From positions 1-64,000 of the forward strand of contig NZ_JANJZT010000009.1 of assembly GCF_024622975.1 (NCBI RefSeq): DNA of 64,000 nt, given 5' to 3'. The notes beneath the pieces are model-generated. The model was not told the origin of the DNA, did no database searches, and worked only from the letters and a program-made list of their open reading frames with translations. How positions within the stretch are numbered: position 1 is the stretch's first letter; the number at the start of each line of letters is the position of its first letter. The DNA is from Blautia caecimuris (GTDB lineage: Bacteria; Bacillota; Clostridia; Lachnospirales; Lachnospiraceae). Shown piece by piece: positions 45,970 to 54,777 of this stretch. A program made the translations under genes and the position numbers.

Positions 45970-47739
45970 TTACGGAAGCAGATATTCTTTGCGGACTGCT
46001 TCCAGACATTTATTAAATTCATCATCCTGATCGTTTTTCATTGCGTTCAGATGTCTGTGTGTATCATAAAGATTCTCACGCACCTGAGTTACGCAGACAC
46101 CGATATTGGAACAGTGATCTGCAATTCTTTCCATACTGGTGATCAGGTCAGAAAGAATGAAGCCCATTTCAATGGTACACTCGCCGGAGCGGAGACGATT
46201 GATGTGACGGCGTTTCATTTCTTTTGTCAGCTCATCGATCAGTTCCTCAAGCGCCTCAATCTCTGAAGCCTTGGTAATATCCTGTTCGTCAAATACAGAA
46301 AACGCTGTTTCTACGATTTTGGTCACTGCTGCGGTCAGTACTCTGAGTTCCGCCTTTGCATAAACGGAGAAGCTCAGGCCTTTTGCATGAAGCTCGTCTG
46401 CTGACTCTTTAATGTTTACTGCATGGTCAGAAATACGCTCGAAATCACCGATGCAGTGAAGCATCATGGAAACACTGTGACTGTCTGTCTCAGAAAGATC
46501 CTTATTGTTCAGCTGAACAAGATAGGTTCCCAGTTCATCCTCGTACCTGTCTACCTTGCTTTCCATCTTTGTGATCTTCTGAGCCTTTTCCTCACTGTAA
46601 TCATGAAGCACCTCAAAAGAGGCCTTCAGCGCCTTCCAGGAATCCTCTGCCATACGTCTTGCTGCGGTTCTTCCCTGCTCTACTGCAAATGCAGGTTTTT
46701 CCAGGAAACGGGATTCCAGAATAAGGAATTCCTGATCTTCCTTTGCCGCCTCAACATCCTCAGAAGAATCACGGATCGTCATACATGCAAGCTTCACAAG
46801 AAGATTGGAGAACGGAAGAAGCAGTAAGGTTGCTGTAACATTAAACACACTGTGGGTCACTGCGATTGCTGCCGGTGTTGCCATAGCGTCCATAAACGGG
46901 AACTGAACAGCTGCATTCAGAATATAGAATACACTCAGGAACACTACAGTACCGATAATGTTGAAATACAGATGGATCATGGCTGCACGTTTTGCGTTTT
47001 TGTTTGCGCCGATAGCAGACAGAAGCGCTGTCACGCAGGTACCGATATTCTGTCCCATAATGATCGGGAAAGCCGCACTGTACGGCACAGCTCCTGTAAC
47101 GCACAGAGCCTGAAGAATACCCACGGATGCAGATGAGGACTGGATGATCGCTGTAAGAACCGTACCTGCCAGAACACCTGCTATCGGATTGGAAAATGCC
47201 AGAAGAAGATTGGTAAACTCCGGAACATCAGCCAGAGGCTTCACAGCAGCGCTCATGGTATCCATACCGAACATCAGCACTGCAAATCCAACCAGAATAG
47301 CGCCAATGTCTTTTTTGCGGGAGTTCTTTGTGAACATCAGAAGCACAATTCCGATCAGCGCCAGGATCGGAGCAAAGGAACTTGGCTTAAGAAGGCTCAT
47401 AAAGAAATTGTTGCTCTCAATACCTGCAAGACTTAAGATCCAGGCGGTTACTGTAGTACCGATATTGGCACCCATAATAATACCAACAGCCTGTGTCAGC
47501 TTCATAATACCGGAGTTTACGAAACCTACGACCATAACCGTTGTGGCAGATGAGGACTGGATCACCGCAGTCACACCCAGACCCAGAAGCACTGCTCTTA
47601 ATTTGCTGGATGTAAGGTTTTCAAGAATTTTCTCCAGCTTTCCTCCGGAAATCTTCGCAAGACCATCGCCCATAACCTGCATACCATACAGGAACAGAGC
47701 AAGACCGCCCAGCATCGTCAGTATACTAAAAAAATCCAT
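45970..47739 (-). CDS. Na/Pi cotransporter family protein (NptA-like, PhoU-like tail)
   Basis: A 589-residue phosphate transporter. Two inverted transport repeats carry the hallmark QSSSATT and QSSSASV motifs (near residues 61 and 200), within about nine helices over residues 1-330. A cytoplasmic PhoU-like helical domain fills the rest (SMMLHCIGDFERISDHAVNI and ITSMERIADHCSNIG). It probably imports or extrudes phosphate with sodium. AAAGGAG precedes the ATG. Adjacent phoB-phoR genes suggest phosphate-linked control. Confidence 0.9.
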   Translation of the reverse strand: MDFFSILTMLGGLALFLYGMQVMGDGLAKISGGKLEKILENLTSSKLRAVLLGLGVTAVIQSSSATTVMVVGFVNSGIMKLTQAVGIIMGANIGTTVTAWILSLAGIESNNFFMSLLKPSSFAPILALIGIVLLMFTKNSRKKDIGAILVGFAVLMFGMDTMSAAVKPLADVPEFTNLLLAFSNPIAGVLAGTVLTAIIQSSSASVGILQALCVTGAVPYSAAFPIIMGQNIGTCVTALLSAIGANKNAKRAAMIHLYFNIIGTVVFLSVFYILNAAVQFPFMDAMATPAAIAVTHSVFNVTATLLLLPFSNLLVKLACMTIRDSSEDVEAAKEDQEFLILESRFLEKPAFAVEQGRTAARRMAEDSWKALKASFEVLHDYSEEKAQKITKMESKVDRYEDELGTYLVQLNNKDLSETDSHSVSMMLHCIGDFERISDHAVNIKESADELHAKGLSFSVYAKAELRVLTAAVTKIVETAFSVFDEQDITKASEIEALEELIDELTKEMKRRHINRLRSGECTIEMGFILSDLITSMERIADHCSNIGVCVTQVRENLYDTHRHLNAMKNDQDDEFNKCLEAVRKEYLLP

Positions 47740-47832
47740 TGTATTTCTCCTTTACGAAAATTTAATATATTTTCATTTTAAGAAACAATTGTAAAGTTGT
47801 CCCCAGCGCAATGTTAAATTTATGTAAAATTC

Positions 47833-48333
47833 TCAGAAGCTTCTGATGTCTTCTCCCTCGTCGCCCGTTTTGTCAATAGAACGGATTTTCAGATAGTAAC
47901 TCATGGTTTCATTCACCTTTACCTGAACCCGGTCCCCAACCTTGTGGCCTTTCAGAGCCCGTCCGACAGGTGACTCGATGCTCACTCTGTTCTCCATGGA
48001 ATTTCCCCTGATAGAGGTTACAAGCTTATACTTCTCAATTTCTCCGTCTTCTTCAAATTCTACTTCCACAATGTCATCCATGCCGACTTCGTCTTCTCTG
48101 GAAGTATCTGTAACAATATCCGCTGTTTTCAGCATTCTCTCCAGGTACCGGATACGGCTTTCATTCTGATTTTTGTGACGCTTTGCCGCATAATATTCAA
48201 AGTTTTCACTGAGATCCCCCTGGGCTCTGGCTTCCTTTACAGCTTCAATGGCCTCTTTGCGCACCACCAGCTTCCGGTGCTCGATCTCCTGCTGGATTTT
48301 CTGTACGTCACGTTCTGTCAGTTTTTCACGCAT
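47833..48333 (-). CDS. greA: Transcription elongation factor GreA
   Basis: GreA rescues backtracked RNA polymerase by stimulating transcript cleavage. The N-terminal coiled coil carries the tip acids in GDLSENFEYYAAK; the C-terminal FKBP-like domain includes VSIESPVGRALKGHKVGD. At 166 residues it is slightly longer than the usual 158. It is a single gene with no close partners in the same direction. Confidence 0.92.
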   Translation of the reverse strand: MREKLTERDVQKIQQEIEHRKLVVRKEAIEAVKEARAQGDLSENFEYYAAKRHKNQNESRIRYLERMLKTADIVTDTSREDEVGMDDIVEVEFEEDGEIEKYKLVTSIRGNSMENRVSIESPVGRALKGHKVGDRVQVKVNETMSYYLKIRSIDKTGDEGEDIRSF

Positions 48334-48408
48334 ATGTTCTCTCTCCCTGATTCATTATATAGTGTGTTTATAAAGTATACAGGATAATAAAAGGAAACTC
48401 AATAACCC

Positions 48409-49683
48409 TTACAAAGGCCTGCGGATATAGCAGCAGATCAGAAGGCAGACTTCTTCGCCTTCCTGCCTTAATTCCAGCATTCCGTCGTACTTTTTCAGCG
48501 CAGCCTGAATGCTGGGAATACCCAGCCCGTGATTTTTTGTGTCACATTTTGTTGTACTTGGAAAAAACTGCCGGATTCCTGGATTCTGCTTCCGTCTCTC
48601 CTCCTTCTCTGAATCCGGAAGTCTGCCCTGATTTCGCACACTGACTGCCAGAATCCCCTTGCCCTGCCTTGCTTCCAGGGAAACTCTCCGCTGGCTTTCA
48701 GGAAGTTTTTTTACTGCCTCCAGCGCATTGTCCAGGGCATTTCCAAAAACAGCGCTGATATCTGTTTTTTCCATGGGCAAAGGTTCAGAAATATCTGCGG
48801 AAACATGAAAGTCAATATGATTCTGTTCCATCAGAGCAGCCTTGGCGCTGAGAATAATATTCACAGTGGTATCTCCACAGTATTTCAGAGTGCGGGAAGC
48901 CCCTGTCTGTTCCAGAAGCTCCCTGAGATATCCCTCTCTCTGGTCGTCCGGAAGAGCCAGCGCTGTCTGAAGGTGATTTGTCATATCATGCTTTAAACGC
49001 CTGATCTCAAAATGCTGATTTTCCATAGCTTCATAGTACCGTCTGTTCTGCTCTGCCAGAAGAGCCTCCTCTTCCAGTTTCTGCTGCCGGGCCAGAACCA
49101 CCATGGTCCATAAAAGCCCTGCAAAAGCCGAAAGGGACAAAAGCAGGAGAAACAGATACTGGACAGAGATCCCTGCAGTATCATAATCGCTTAACAGCAC
49201 CAGACTGAATACAATTCCCAAAGGAGGAAGCGTCAGGATAAAAAGAAGCCTCCACATGGAAGGCGCCAGTTCAAAATCTCTGTCCGGTCCCAACTTCCGG
49301 ATCAAAATCCACAGCCCTGCACAAAAAAATATTTTTATCACGATCTGATACATCTGATAAAACGGCGACCAGTTATCCACCAGCGCATTAAAAGAAAACA
49401 CCGTACTGGCTGTCATCAGTCCCACTGTCAGCCTTTTTATGACGCTTCCCTCACAGCAGATCATAATAGCTGCAATAAAAAATACAAACGTGGGAACAAT
49501 ATTTCCCCAGTCTGCCAGATAGATCACCATACCGCCTAAAAATCCGCAGGCAGTCACAAGAATCATTCTGAGGAATTTGCTGTTTTTCACTTTCAGCAGG
49601 CGTCCCACTGCCATAAACAGACAGATTCCCATAACCGAAAGCCAGGCAATTGTCAAAAACAAAAGCTCTGCATTTTTTCTCAT
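48409..49683 (-). CDS. GHKL-domain sensor histidine kinase (AgrC-like)
   Basis: Six or seven N-terminal membrane helices (residues 5-205) are followed by a coiled coil and the HPK10-like kinase core. The phosphoacceptor His is in RRLKHDMTNHLQTAL, the N-box is FGNALDNALEAV, and the G-box KNHGLGIPSIQ. Such kinases, like AgrC, usually sense peptides. It overlaps the LytTR regulator by 4 bp (ATGA). Given the divergent ABC transporter, a peptide antibiotic or signal is the likely stimulus; inferred. Confidence 0.9.
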   Translation of the reverse strand: MRKNAELLFLTIAWLSVMGICLFMAVGRLLKVKNSKFLRMILVTACGFLGGMVIYLADWGNIVPTFVFFIAAIMICCEGSVIKRLTVGLMTASTVFSFNALVDNWSPFYQMYQIVIKIFFCAGLWILIRKLGPDRDFELAPSMWRLLFILTLPPLGIVFSLVLLSDYDTAGISVQYLFLLLLSLSAFAGLLWTMVVLARQQKLEEEALLAEQNRRYYEAMENQHFEIRRLKHDMTNHLQTALALPDDQREGYLRELLEQTGASRTLKYCGDTTVNIILSAKAALMEQNHIDFHVSADISEPLPMEKTDISAVFGNALDNALEAVKKLPESQRRVSLEARQGKGILAVSVRNQGRLPDSEKEERRKQNPGIRQFFPSTTKCDTKNHGLGIPSIQAALKKYDGMLELRQEGEEVCLLICCYIRRPL

Positions 49684-50396
49684 AGGCCTGCCCCCTTCAG
49701 CATAAGCTCCGCAAGTCTTTTCAGCGCCTCTTCCTTCATCCCCCGGCTTACCGGAAGATTTTTTCCGCCTGTAAGGATTTCATCATGACCAATATACTCC
49801 ACATGATCTCCGTTTACCAGATATCTTTGGTGAATCCTCACAAACCGTGCATCCACCTGAGACTGTACCTCAGAAAGCTTTCCGTAAAAAGCGTATTCTC
49901 TGTTTTCCGTTACCAGATACACCTGTCTTCTGTCGCTGTAAAAATACAGGATCTGATCCAGAGCTATCCGGAAGGTTCCCTCCTGATTCTGGAACACAAA
50001 ATCTTTTTCCCGTCTGGAATAAAACGCTTCTCTGGCTCTTGACACAATCTGTCTGATCCGTTCTTCCCCGGCAGGTTTCATCACATAGTCCAGAGCCCCT
50101 GTCCGGTATCCGTCAAATACATACTCGGAATATCCTGTCACAAATACAAGAAGAATGGTTTTGTCGAACTCCCGTATCCTTTCCGCAGCCTCCATGCCTG
50201 TCATTTCTTTCATTTCCACATCCAGAAAAAGAAGATCGATCTCTCCCGGATGTTTTTTCAGCCAACGGACCGCAGTTTCTCCTGAACTGAATTCATATAC
50301 AATTTCCTCATCCGTTTCATATATGGATTTTTCAAGCTGAAACCGCAGCTGATCCCTGGCCTCCTGTTCATCGTCGCACAAAGCGATTCTCAGCAT
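49680..50396 (-). CDS. LytTR-family response regulator (AgrA-like)
   Basis: The receiver domain starts LRIALCDDEQEARD, with the phosphoacceptor Asp in LLFLDVEMKEMTG and Lys in DYVMKP. The C-terminal LytTR DNA-binding domain (about 135-235) has RIALDQILYFYSDRR and RFVRIHQRYLVN. The start is ATG 50396 with CAGGAGGAG; 73 more in-frame codons upstream run through the operator region and are rejected. It should bind the repeats at 50485-50570 and control the divergent ABC transporter. Confidence 0.93.
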   Translation of the reverse strand: MLRIALCDDEQEARDQLRFQLEKSIYETDEEIVYEFSSGETAVRWLKKHPGEIDLLFLDVEMKEMTGMEAAERIREFDKTILLVFVTGYSEYVFDGYRTGALDYVMKPAGEERIRQIVSRAREAFYSRREKDFVFQNQEGTFRIALDQILYFYSDRRQVYLVTENREYAFYGKLSEVQSQVDARFVRIHQRYLVNGDHVEYIGHDEILTGGKNLPVSRGMKEEALKRLAELMLKGAGL

Positions 50397-50484
50397 AATA
50401 TCTCCTCCTGCTGCTTTTATATCCTTTACTGATGCTCCTCGCTTCAGATTTCTTTTATCATACCACAACCACAGCTTCCGGCGC

Positions 50485-50570
50485 ATGCCAAACTTTACAA
50501 AAATCCTTCTATTCTTTACATTTTTCGCAGAGACCTGCAAAACTTTACCTGAAAAATGCCAAACTTTACA
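50485..50570. promoter_or_regulatory. Three LytTR-type repeats in the divergent promoter region
   Basis: ATGCCAAACTTTACA occurs at 50485-50499 and again at 50556-50570, with CTGCAAAACTTTACC at 50535-50549. The last two are 21 bp apart, the spacing typical of LytTR dimers. They lie between the LytTR regulator and the ABC transporter genes, so they very likely control the transporter (+) and perhaps the regulator (-). A TATGGTAAAA -10-like element follows at about 50600. Confidence 0.75.
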
Positions 50571-50661
50571 GCCTGGATTCCGGCTGTTTTTTTCTGTGGT
50601 ATGGTAAAAGCACAACAGCAGAACATCTGTAAATTTTTAACATAAGACGAGGAGGAATTTT

Positions 50662-51408
50662 ATGTTATCTGTAAAAAATCTGGAAAAATCCTATACTACC
50701 GGCAATCGTACCTATACAGTGCTGAAAGGAATCAGCTTTTCTGTTGCCAAAGGCGAATTTGTAGCTGTAATGGGGCCCTCCGGTTCCGGAAAAAGTACGC
50801 TTCTTAACTGTATTTCCTGCTATATCCCTTTTGAAAAAGGCAGGATCACCCTGGGCGGACAGGAATTAAGCTCCCTGACACCGGAACAGCTTGCCTCTGT
50901 CCGCAACGAAAAGCTTGGCTTTGTTTTTCAGGACTTTATGCTTCTTGACGGACTTTCTGTCCGTGAAAACATTCTTGTTCCCAGAATCATCCGACAAAAT
51001 GTGGACAAAGAAGGGGAGCGTTACGCAGATCAGCTTATGGAGCTTTTTGGTATCAGTCATATCCGAAACAAATATCCGGCAGAGATTTCCGGCGGAGAAC
51101 GTCAGAGAACCGCAGTTGCAAGAAGTCTGATCAACCATCCTCTGATGCTTCTTGCTGACGAACCTACGGGAAATCTGGACAGCACATCAAGCAGGATCGT
51201 TATTGAATCTTTTGAAAATGCAAGACAGAATCTGGACGCTACTATTTTTATGGTCACACACGACAGCTTTTCTGCTTCCTTCTGTGACCGGGTGATCCTG
51301 CTGAAGGACGGAAATATCTACCGTCAGCTTGAAAAAAACATTCAGACAAGAAGTGCTTTTCATGACACACTGTTAAACGCAATCAAAGAAATGAGTGGTG
51401 ATATGTAA
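50662..51408 (+). CDS. ABC transporter ATP-binding protein (MacB/BceA-like)
   Basis: This 248-residue ATPase has Walker A GPSGSGKST, Q-loop FQDFMLLDGLS, signature ISGGERQRTA, Walker B LLADEPTGNLD and H-loop VTHD. GAGGAGG precedes the ATG. It overlaps the permease start by one base (TAATG). Operators for the divergent LytTR regulator lie upstream, so its induction by that system is likely. It is a second module of the BceAB kind in this window, but with a different sort of regulator. Confidence 0.93.
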   Translation: MLSVKNLEKSYTTGNRTYTVLKGISFSVAKGEFVAVMGPSGSGKSTLLNCISCYIPFEKGRITLGGQELSSLTPEQLASVRNEKLGFVFQDFMLLDGLSVRENILVPRIIRQNVDKEGERYADQLMELFGISHIRNKYPAEISGGERQRTAVARSLINHPLMLLADEPTGNLDSTSSRIVIESFENARQNLDATIFMVTHDSFSASFCDRVILLKDGNIYRQLEKNIQTRSAFHDTLLNAIKEMSGDM

Positions 51409-53555
51409 TGGATAACAGAAAAAGAAGATCGATCAAAACTATGGCGGAACTGGAAAGCCGCCTTCGCCGTACCAACCAGAAGCAGGCAGCTCTTTACCTG
51501 TTCTGCAATTTTATTTCTCTTATGCTGATGACAGCTTATTCGGGACTGATGTTTTCTCCCACTGTACAGGATATTTTTCCTCCGGGAGGCGACAGCCGGA
51601 AACAGTTATACGCCATCTTCGTTCTGGCCCTGTTCGGCTGCGTTATATTTACGATTTATGCTGCCAGCCTTTTTTTCCGCAAAAAATCACGGCAGCTTGG
51701 CATCCTTATGGCTCTCGGAGCTTCCAGAAAAACACTGGCGCCCGGTCTTTTCCGTGAGGTGCTGCTTTTAAGCGGCAGCTCTGCTGTTCTGGGAACTCTG
51801 GCAGGTTTTCCCTTCCTGTTTCTTCTGTGGACTGCCTTCCGGATTTTTATTGTAAATTCAGAAGAAATGGTTCTGAACGTAGATTTCCGGTGTCTCTGGG
51901 TATCTGCAGGCTTCACAGCCCTGGTTGTGATCTGCGCATGCGTTCTTGCTTTTCTTTATATGAAACGCACCAATATTCTGGACGTGATCCAGGAAGAGCA
52001 TCAGAACGAGCCTGTAAAAGAGCTTGGACGCTGGTGCGGCCCTGTGGGTATTGTCCTGATTCTGGCAGGCGCAGTTGCAGGATACGAAGGTCCAACTGTA
52101 TACATGAATGTGTTTCACAGATATCCATCCCCTTTTCTCAACCTTTTGTACGCTCCTGCTTTTGCAGGTCTTTACATGGTCATGCTTCACACAGTTGTCA
52201 ACGGCTGGACCTCCAGACGCAAAAATCCCTGGAAAAACATCATTGCCAGAAGTATGATGAAATTTCAGGGAAAACAGACGGTAAACAGTCTCCTTGTTAC
52301 TACTGTGCTGGTTGCAGGCGGCTGCTTCGGGATTTTTTATCTGCCGATGCTTCATACCGGACTTTCCATGGGCTCCGAAAGCCGCGCCTATGACTATTCC
52401 TGGTTCTGGCCCTCCGACCAGTCTCTCCCTTCTGAAGAAGAGATTTATTCTCTGGCAGAAAAACATGATTTTCAGATTAAAGACTGGCTACAGTGTTCCT
52501 ATCTTTCCCTTGCCTGTGATAATAACATGCAGATTCTGAACCCGGACAACACTCTTTCCTATCAGCATTTTGACATTGCCGATGAATGTCATGCCCTGTC
52601 AGAGTCCACCTATAATCAGATCACCGGACAGAACATTTCACTGGATCCCGGCTTCTTCTACGCAGTTACAAATGAAGAAGAAACCGCTTACGATACAGTG
52701 GAAAATGCAACACTTTTTACAAACATGACTACCAGGAAAGAGCTTCCCGTTACCTGTAAAGGCTTTGTACATTTTGAAGATGTGGCATCTCACGGCACTG
52801 CTGTTCTGGATGACAACGACTACGAAAAAATCTCTCAGGGACTTGCTCCTGAATGGACCGGTTCCATGATCTGGTTTAATTCAGAAGGAAAAGACAGTTA
52901 CGCCTTTGCACAGGAGCTCTTTGTGAAAATTGTAAATTCCTATGATGACCAGCACTTCAGCAACAGCTATTATGATCCGGTTCAGTATGTTATGACAGAG
53001 GGCTATACAAATAATTACTATGGTTCCACCTATACTGTCAGTCCGGAGGAACGGCAGGTGGACCGTACCAACATCAACAGTTCTGACTTCCGGATGTACT
53101 GGAATTATATTCCTCAGTTCCGTATTATGGATGCTCAGGATCAGCTGAAAACCTTTGGAGTATTTATGATGACCTTTTTGTTCATTGCCATTATCTGCAT
53201 TACCGCAGCCCTGGTCATTGCCTATACCCGCTGTCAGACCATTGCCCTGAACAATGCCTATGTGTTTTCAGATCTGATGCGTCTTGGCGCTTCTCCCGCC
53301 TTTCTTGGCAGAGAGCTTCAGAGACAGGCTGGTCCGGTATTCAAAATTCCTGCCATCAGCGGAATGTCGCTGATGATCCTGCTTTATTTTATGATTTTGC
53401 TTGCCAATGACGGACTTCTGACAAAATCCGAAATTCTCGGTTTTGCCATGTGCCTGGAAGTAGCTGCCGTGATCGCCCTTATCATTTACGCCGTTTTCCG
53501 CCGCACGCTGCGCAGTCTGAGAAAACAGCTGGGTATCTGCTCCTTAGAACAGTAA
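51408..53555 (+). CDS. FtsX-family ABC transporter permease (BceB-like)
   Basis: The 715-residue permease has about ten helices and a large external domain (about 330-555) rich in Tyr, Asn and Asp (for example GYTNNYYGSTYTV). The FtsX region LGILMALGASRKTLAPG is visible. It pairs with the ATPase just upstream. Likely a peptide-antibiotic resistance or sensing transporter; the ligand is unknown. There is no plus-strand terminator directly after it; the next hairpin works best for the opposite strand. Confidence 0.88.
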   Translation: MDNRKRRSIKTMAELESRLRRTNQKQAALYLFCNFISLMLMTAYSGLMFSPTVQDIFPPGGDSRKQLYAIFVLALFGCVIFTIYAASLFFRKKSRQLGILMALGASRKTLAPGLFREVLLLSGSSAVLGTLAGFPFLFLLWTAFRIFIVNSEEMVLNVDFRCLWVSAGFTALVVICACVLAFLYMKRTNILDVIQEEHQNEPVKELGRWCGPVGIVLILAGAVAGYEGPTVYMNVFHRYPSPFLNLLYAPAFAGLYMVMLHTVVNGWTSRRKNPWKNIIARSMMKFQGKQTVNSLLVTTVLVAGGCFGIFYLPMLHTGLSMGSESRAYDYSWFWPSDQSLPSEEEIYSLAEKHDFQIKDWLQCSYLSLACDNNMQILNPDNTLSYQHFDIADECHALSESTYNQITGQNISLDPGFFYAVTNEEETAYDTVENATLFTNMTTRKELPVTCKGFVHFEDVASHGTAVLDDNDYEKISQGLAPEWTGSMIWFNSEGKDSYAFAQELFVKIVNSYDDQHFSNSYYDPVQYVMTEGYTNNYYGSTYTVSPEERQVDRTNINSSDFRMYWNYIPQFRIMDAQDQLKTFGVFMMTFLFIAIICITAALVIAYTRCQTIALNNAYVFSDLMRLGASPAFLGRELQRQAGPVFKIPAISGMSLMILLYFMILLANDGLLTKSEILGFAMCLEVAAVIALIIYAVFRRTLRSLRKQLGICSLEQ

Positions 53556-53677
53556 ATGATCCGATACGCTCCGTCCACAGCAGCCCCACCTACAGTTTTA
53601 TTCATAATTAATACCTGATTGCAGACTAATCTGTCCTGTCTTCCATCACAGTTCCCGGGAAGTTCATAAACAGTACC

Positions 53678-53722
53678 AAAAAGCCGGAGCGGATTCATCC
53701 ACAATGAATGAACCGCTCCGGC
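53678..53722 (-). terminator. Terminator of the fructose operon
   Basis: On the minus strand a GC-rich 10-bp perfect stem GCCGGAGCGG/CCGCTCCGGC (53683-53692 with 53713-53722, plus inner pairs) is followed by CTTTTTGG, 13 bp past the fruR stop. Confidence 0.8.
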
Positions 53723-53734
53723 CATCTGTGCCTG

Positions 53735-54478
53735 TCACCGCACAACCACAATATTTTTATTTCCTTCAAACTCCTTCGGACAACGATCCGTAATCACTTC
53801 CGCTTCCTTAAAATCCCGAAAGGTCACAGAACTGATCTGACCGAATTTTGAAGCATCACTGAGTACATAGGCTTTTCTGCACTGCTCCATGGCTTTCCTT
53901 TTTACCAGAGCCTCGCTGGCATCCGGTGTTGTAAAGCCCTCATGCTTCGTCACTCCGTTTGTCCCGAAAAATCCTCTTGTAAAATGATACATCTGAAGCA
54001 TCTGTAAAGCAAAGCTTCCGATCACTGCCTCTGTGGAGCCTTTCAGTTCACCGCCTATAAGCGTAACATGAATGCCTCTCTGAGCCAGCATTCTTGCATG
54101 TGATACACCATTTGTCACAAAGGCAGCCCGGGTATTCTCCAGATAATCCAGCATATAACCTGTGGTGGTTCCCGCATCCAGAAATACAAAATCCGTGGGT
54201 TCGATCAGGCCTGCGGCGTATCTGGCAATTTTCTTTTTTTCTTCGATATTAAGATCTGATTTCTGAGCAACAGTAGGCTCATAGGCAGATACTGCATTTT
54301 CCAGAGAAACTGCTCCGCCAAAAACCTTTGTCAGACGTCCCATTTTGTCAAGAGCCGTAATATCTCTTCTGACAGTGGACTCCGATGTGTCCAGAATCTC
54401 CTTCAGCTCCGTGACTGTGACACTTTTCCTTGTTTCCAGAAGTTCCAGGATGATCTCATATCTTTGCTCTGTCAGCAT
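53735..54478 (-). CDS. fruR: DeoR-family repressor of the fructose operon
   Basis: A 247-residue regulator: N-terminal winged helix (RYEIILELLETRKSVTVTEL, then SESTVRRDITALDKMGRL) and a C-terminal sugar-phosphate-sensing domain (FLDAGTTTGYML, VTNGVSHARML, IGGELKGSTEAVIG). FruR-type repressors release DNA when fructose 1-phosphate is present. Unusually it is the last gene of the operon rather than the first. CAGGAGAG lies just before the ATG. DeoR-like repeats are not certain, but TTTGATTGATT lies at the fruK -35 region. Confidence 0.88.
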   Translation of the reverse strand: MLTEQRYEIILELLETRKSVTVTELKEILDTSESTVRRDITALDKMGRLTKVFGGAVSLENAVSAYEPTVAQKSDLNIEEKKKIARYAAGLIEPTDFVFLDAGTTTGYMLDYLENTRAAFVTNGVSHARMLAQRGIHVTLIGGELKGSTEAVIGSFALQMLQMYHFTRGFFGTNGVTKHEGFTTPDASEALVKRKAMEQCRKAYVLSDASKFGQISSVTFRDFKEAEVITDRCPKEFEGNKNIVVVR

Positions 54479-54492
54479 GGTTTCTCTCCTGA

Positions 54493-54750
54493 TTACAGCT
54501 TCTCCTGCATGAATTTGCTTACTGCCTCGCAGGCAGCATCCTCATCCGCACCCTCGAAAGTAAAGGTTACTTCATGACCTTTTTTTACGCCAAGTCCCAT
54601 CAGAGCCAGAAGTTTTCTGCAGTCTGCTTTCTTGCCTTCTTTTTCAATGGTGACCACAGACTCAAACTGCTTCACAAGCTTTACAAGCTCGCCTGCCGGA
54701 CGTGCGTGGATTCCCTCATTGTCAATTACTACATACTTGAATTCTTTCAT
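54493..54750 (-). CDS. HPr-like phosphocarrier of the fructose PTS, lacking Ser46
   Basis: An 85-residue HPr fold. The EI-dependent phosphorylation site His15 is intact in GIHARPAG, but the position of regulatory Ser46 is Lys (ADCRKLLALMGLGV aligned with the usual NLKSIMGVMSLG, no gaps). It should therefore carry phosphate to FruA yet escape HprK and not serve CcpA. In this it recalls the HPr domain of FPr in proteobacteria. CTGGAGG precedes the ATG. It lies between fruA and fruR. Confidence 0.9.
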   Translation of the reverse strand: MKEFKYVVIDNEGIHARPAGELVKLVKQFESVVTIEKEGKKADCRKLLALMGLGVKKGHEVTFTFEGADEDAACEAVSKFMQEKL

Positions 54751-54777
54751 GGTTTTATCCTCCAGTTTATTTATTTT

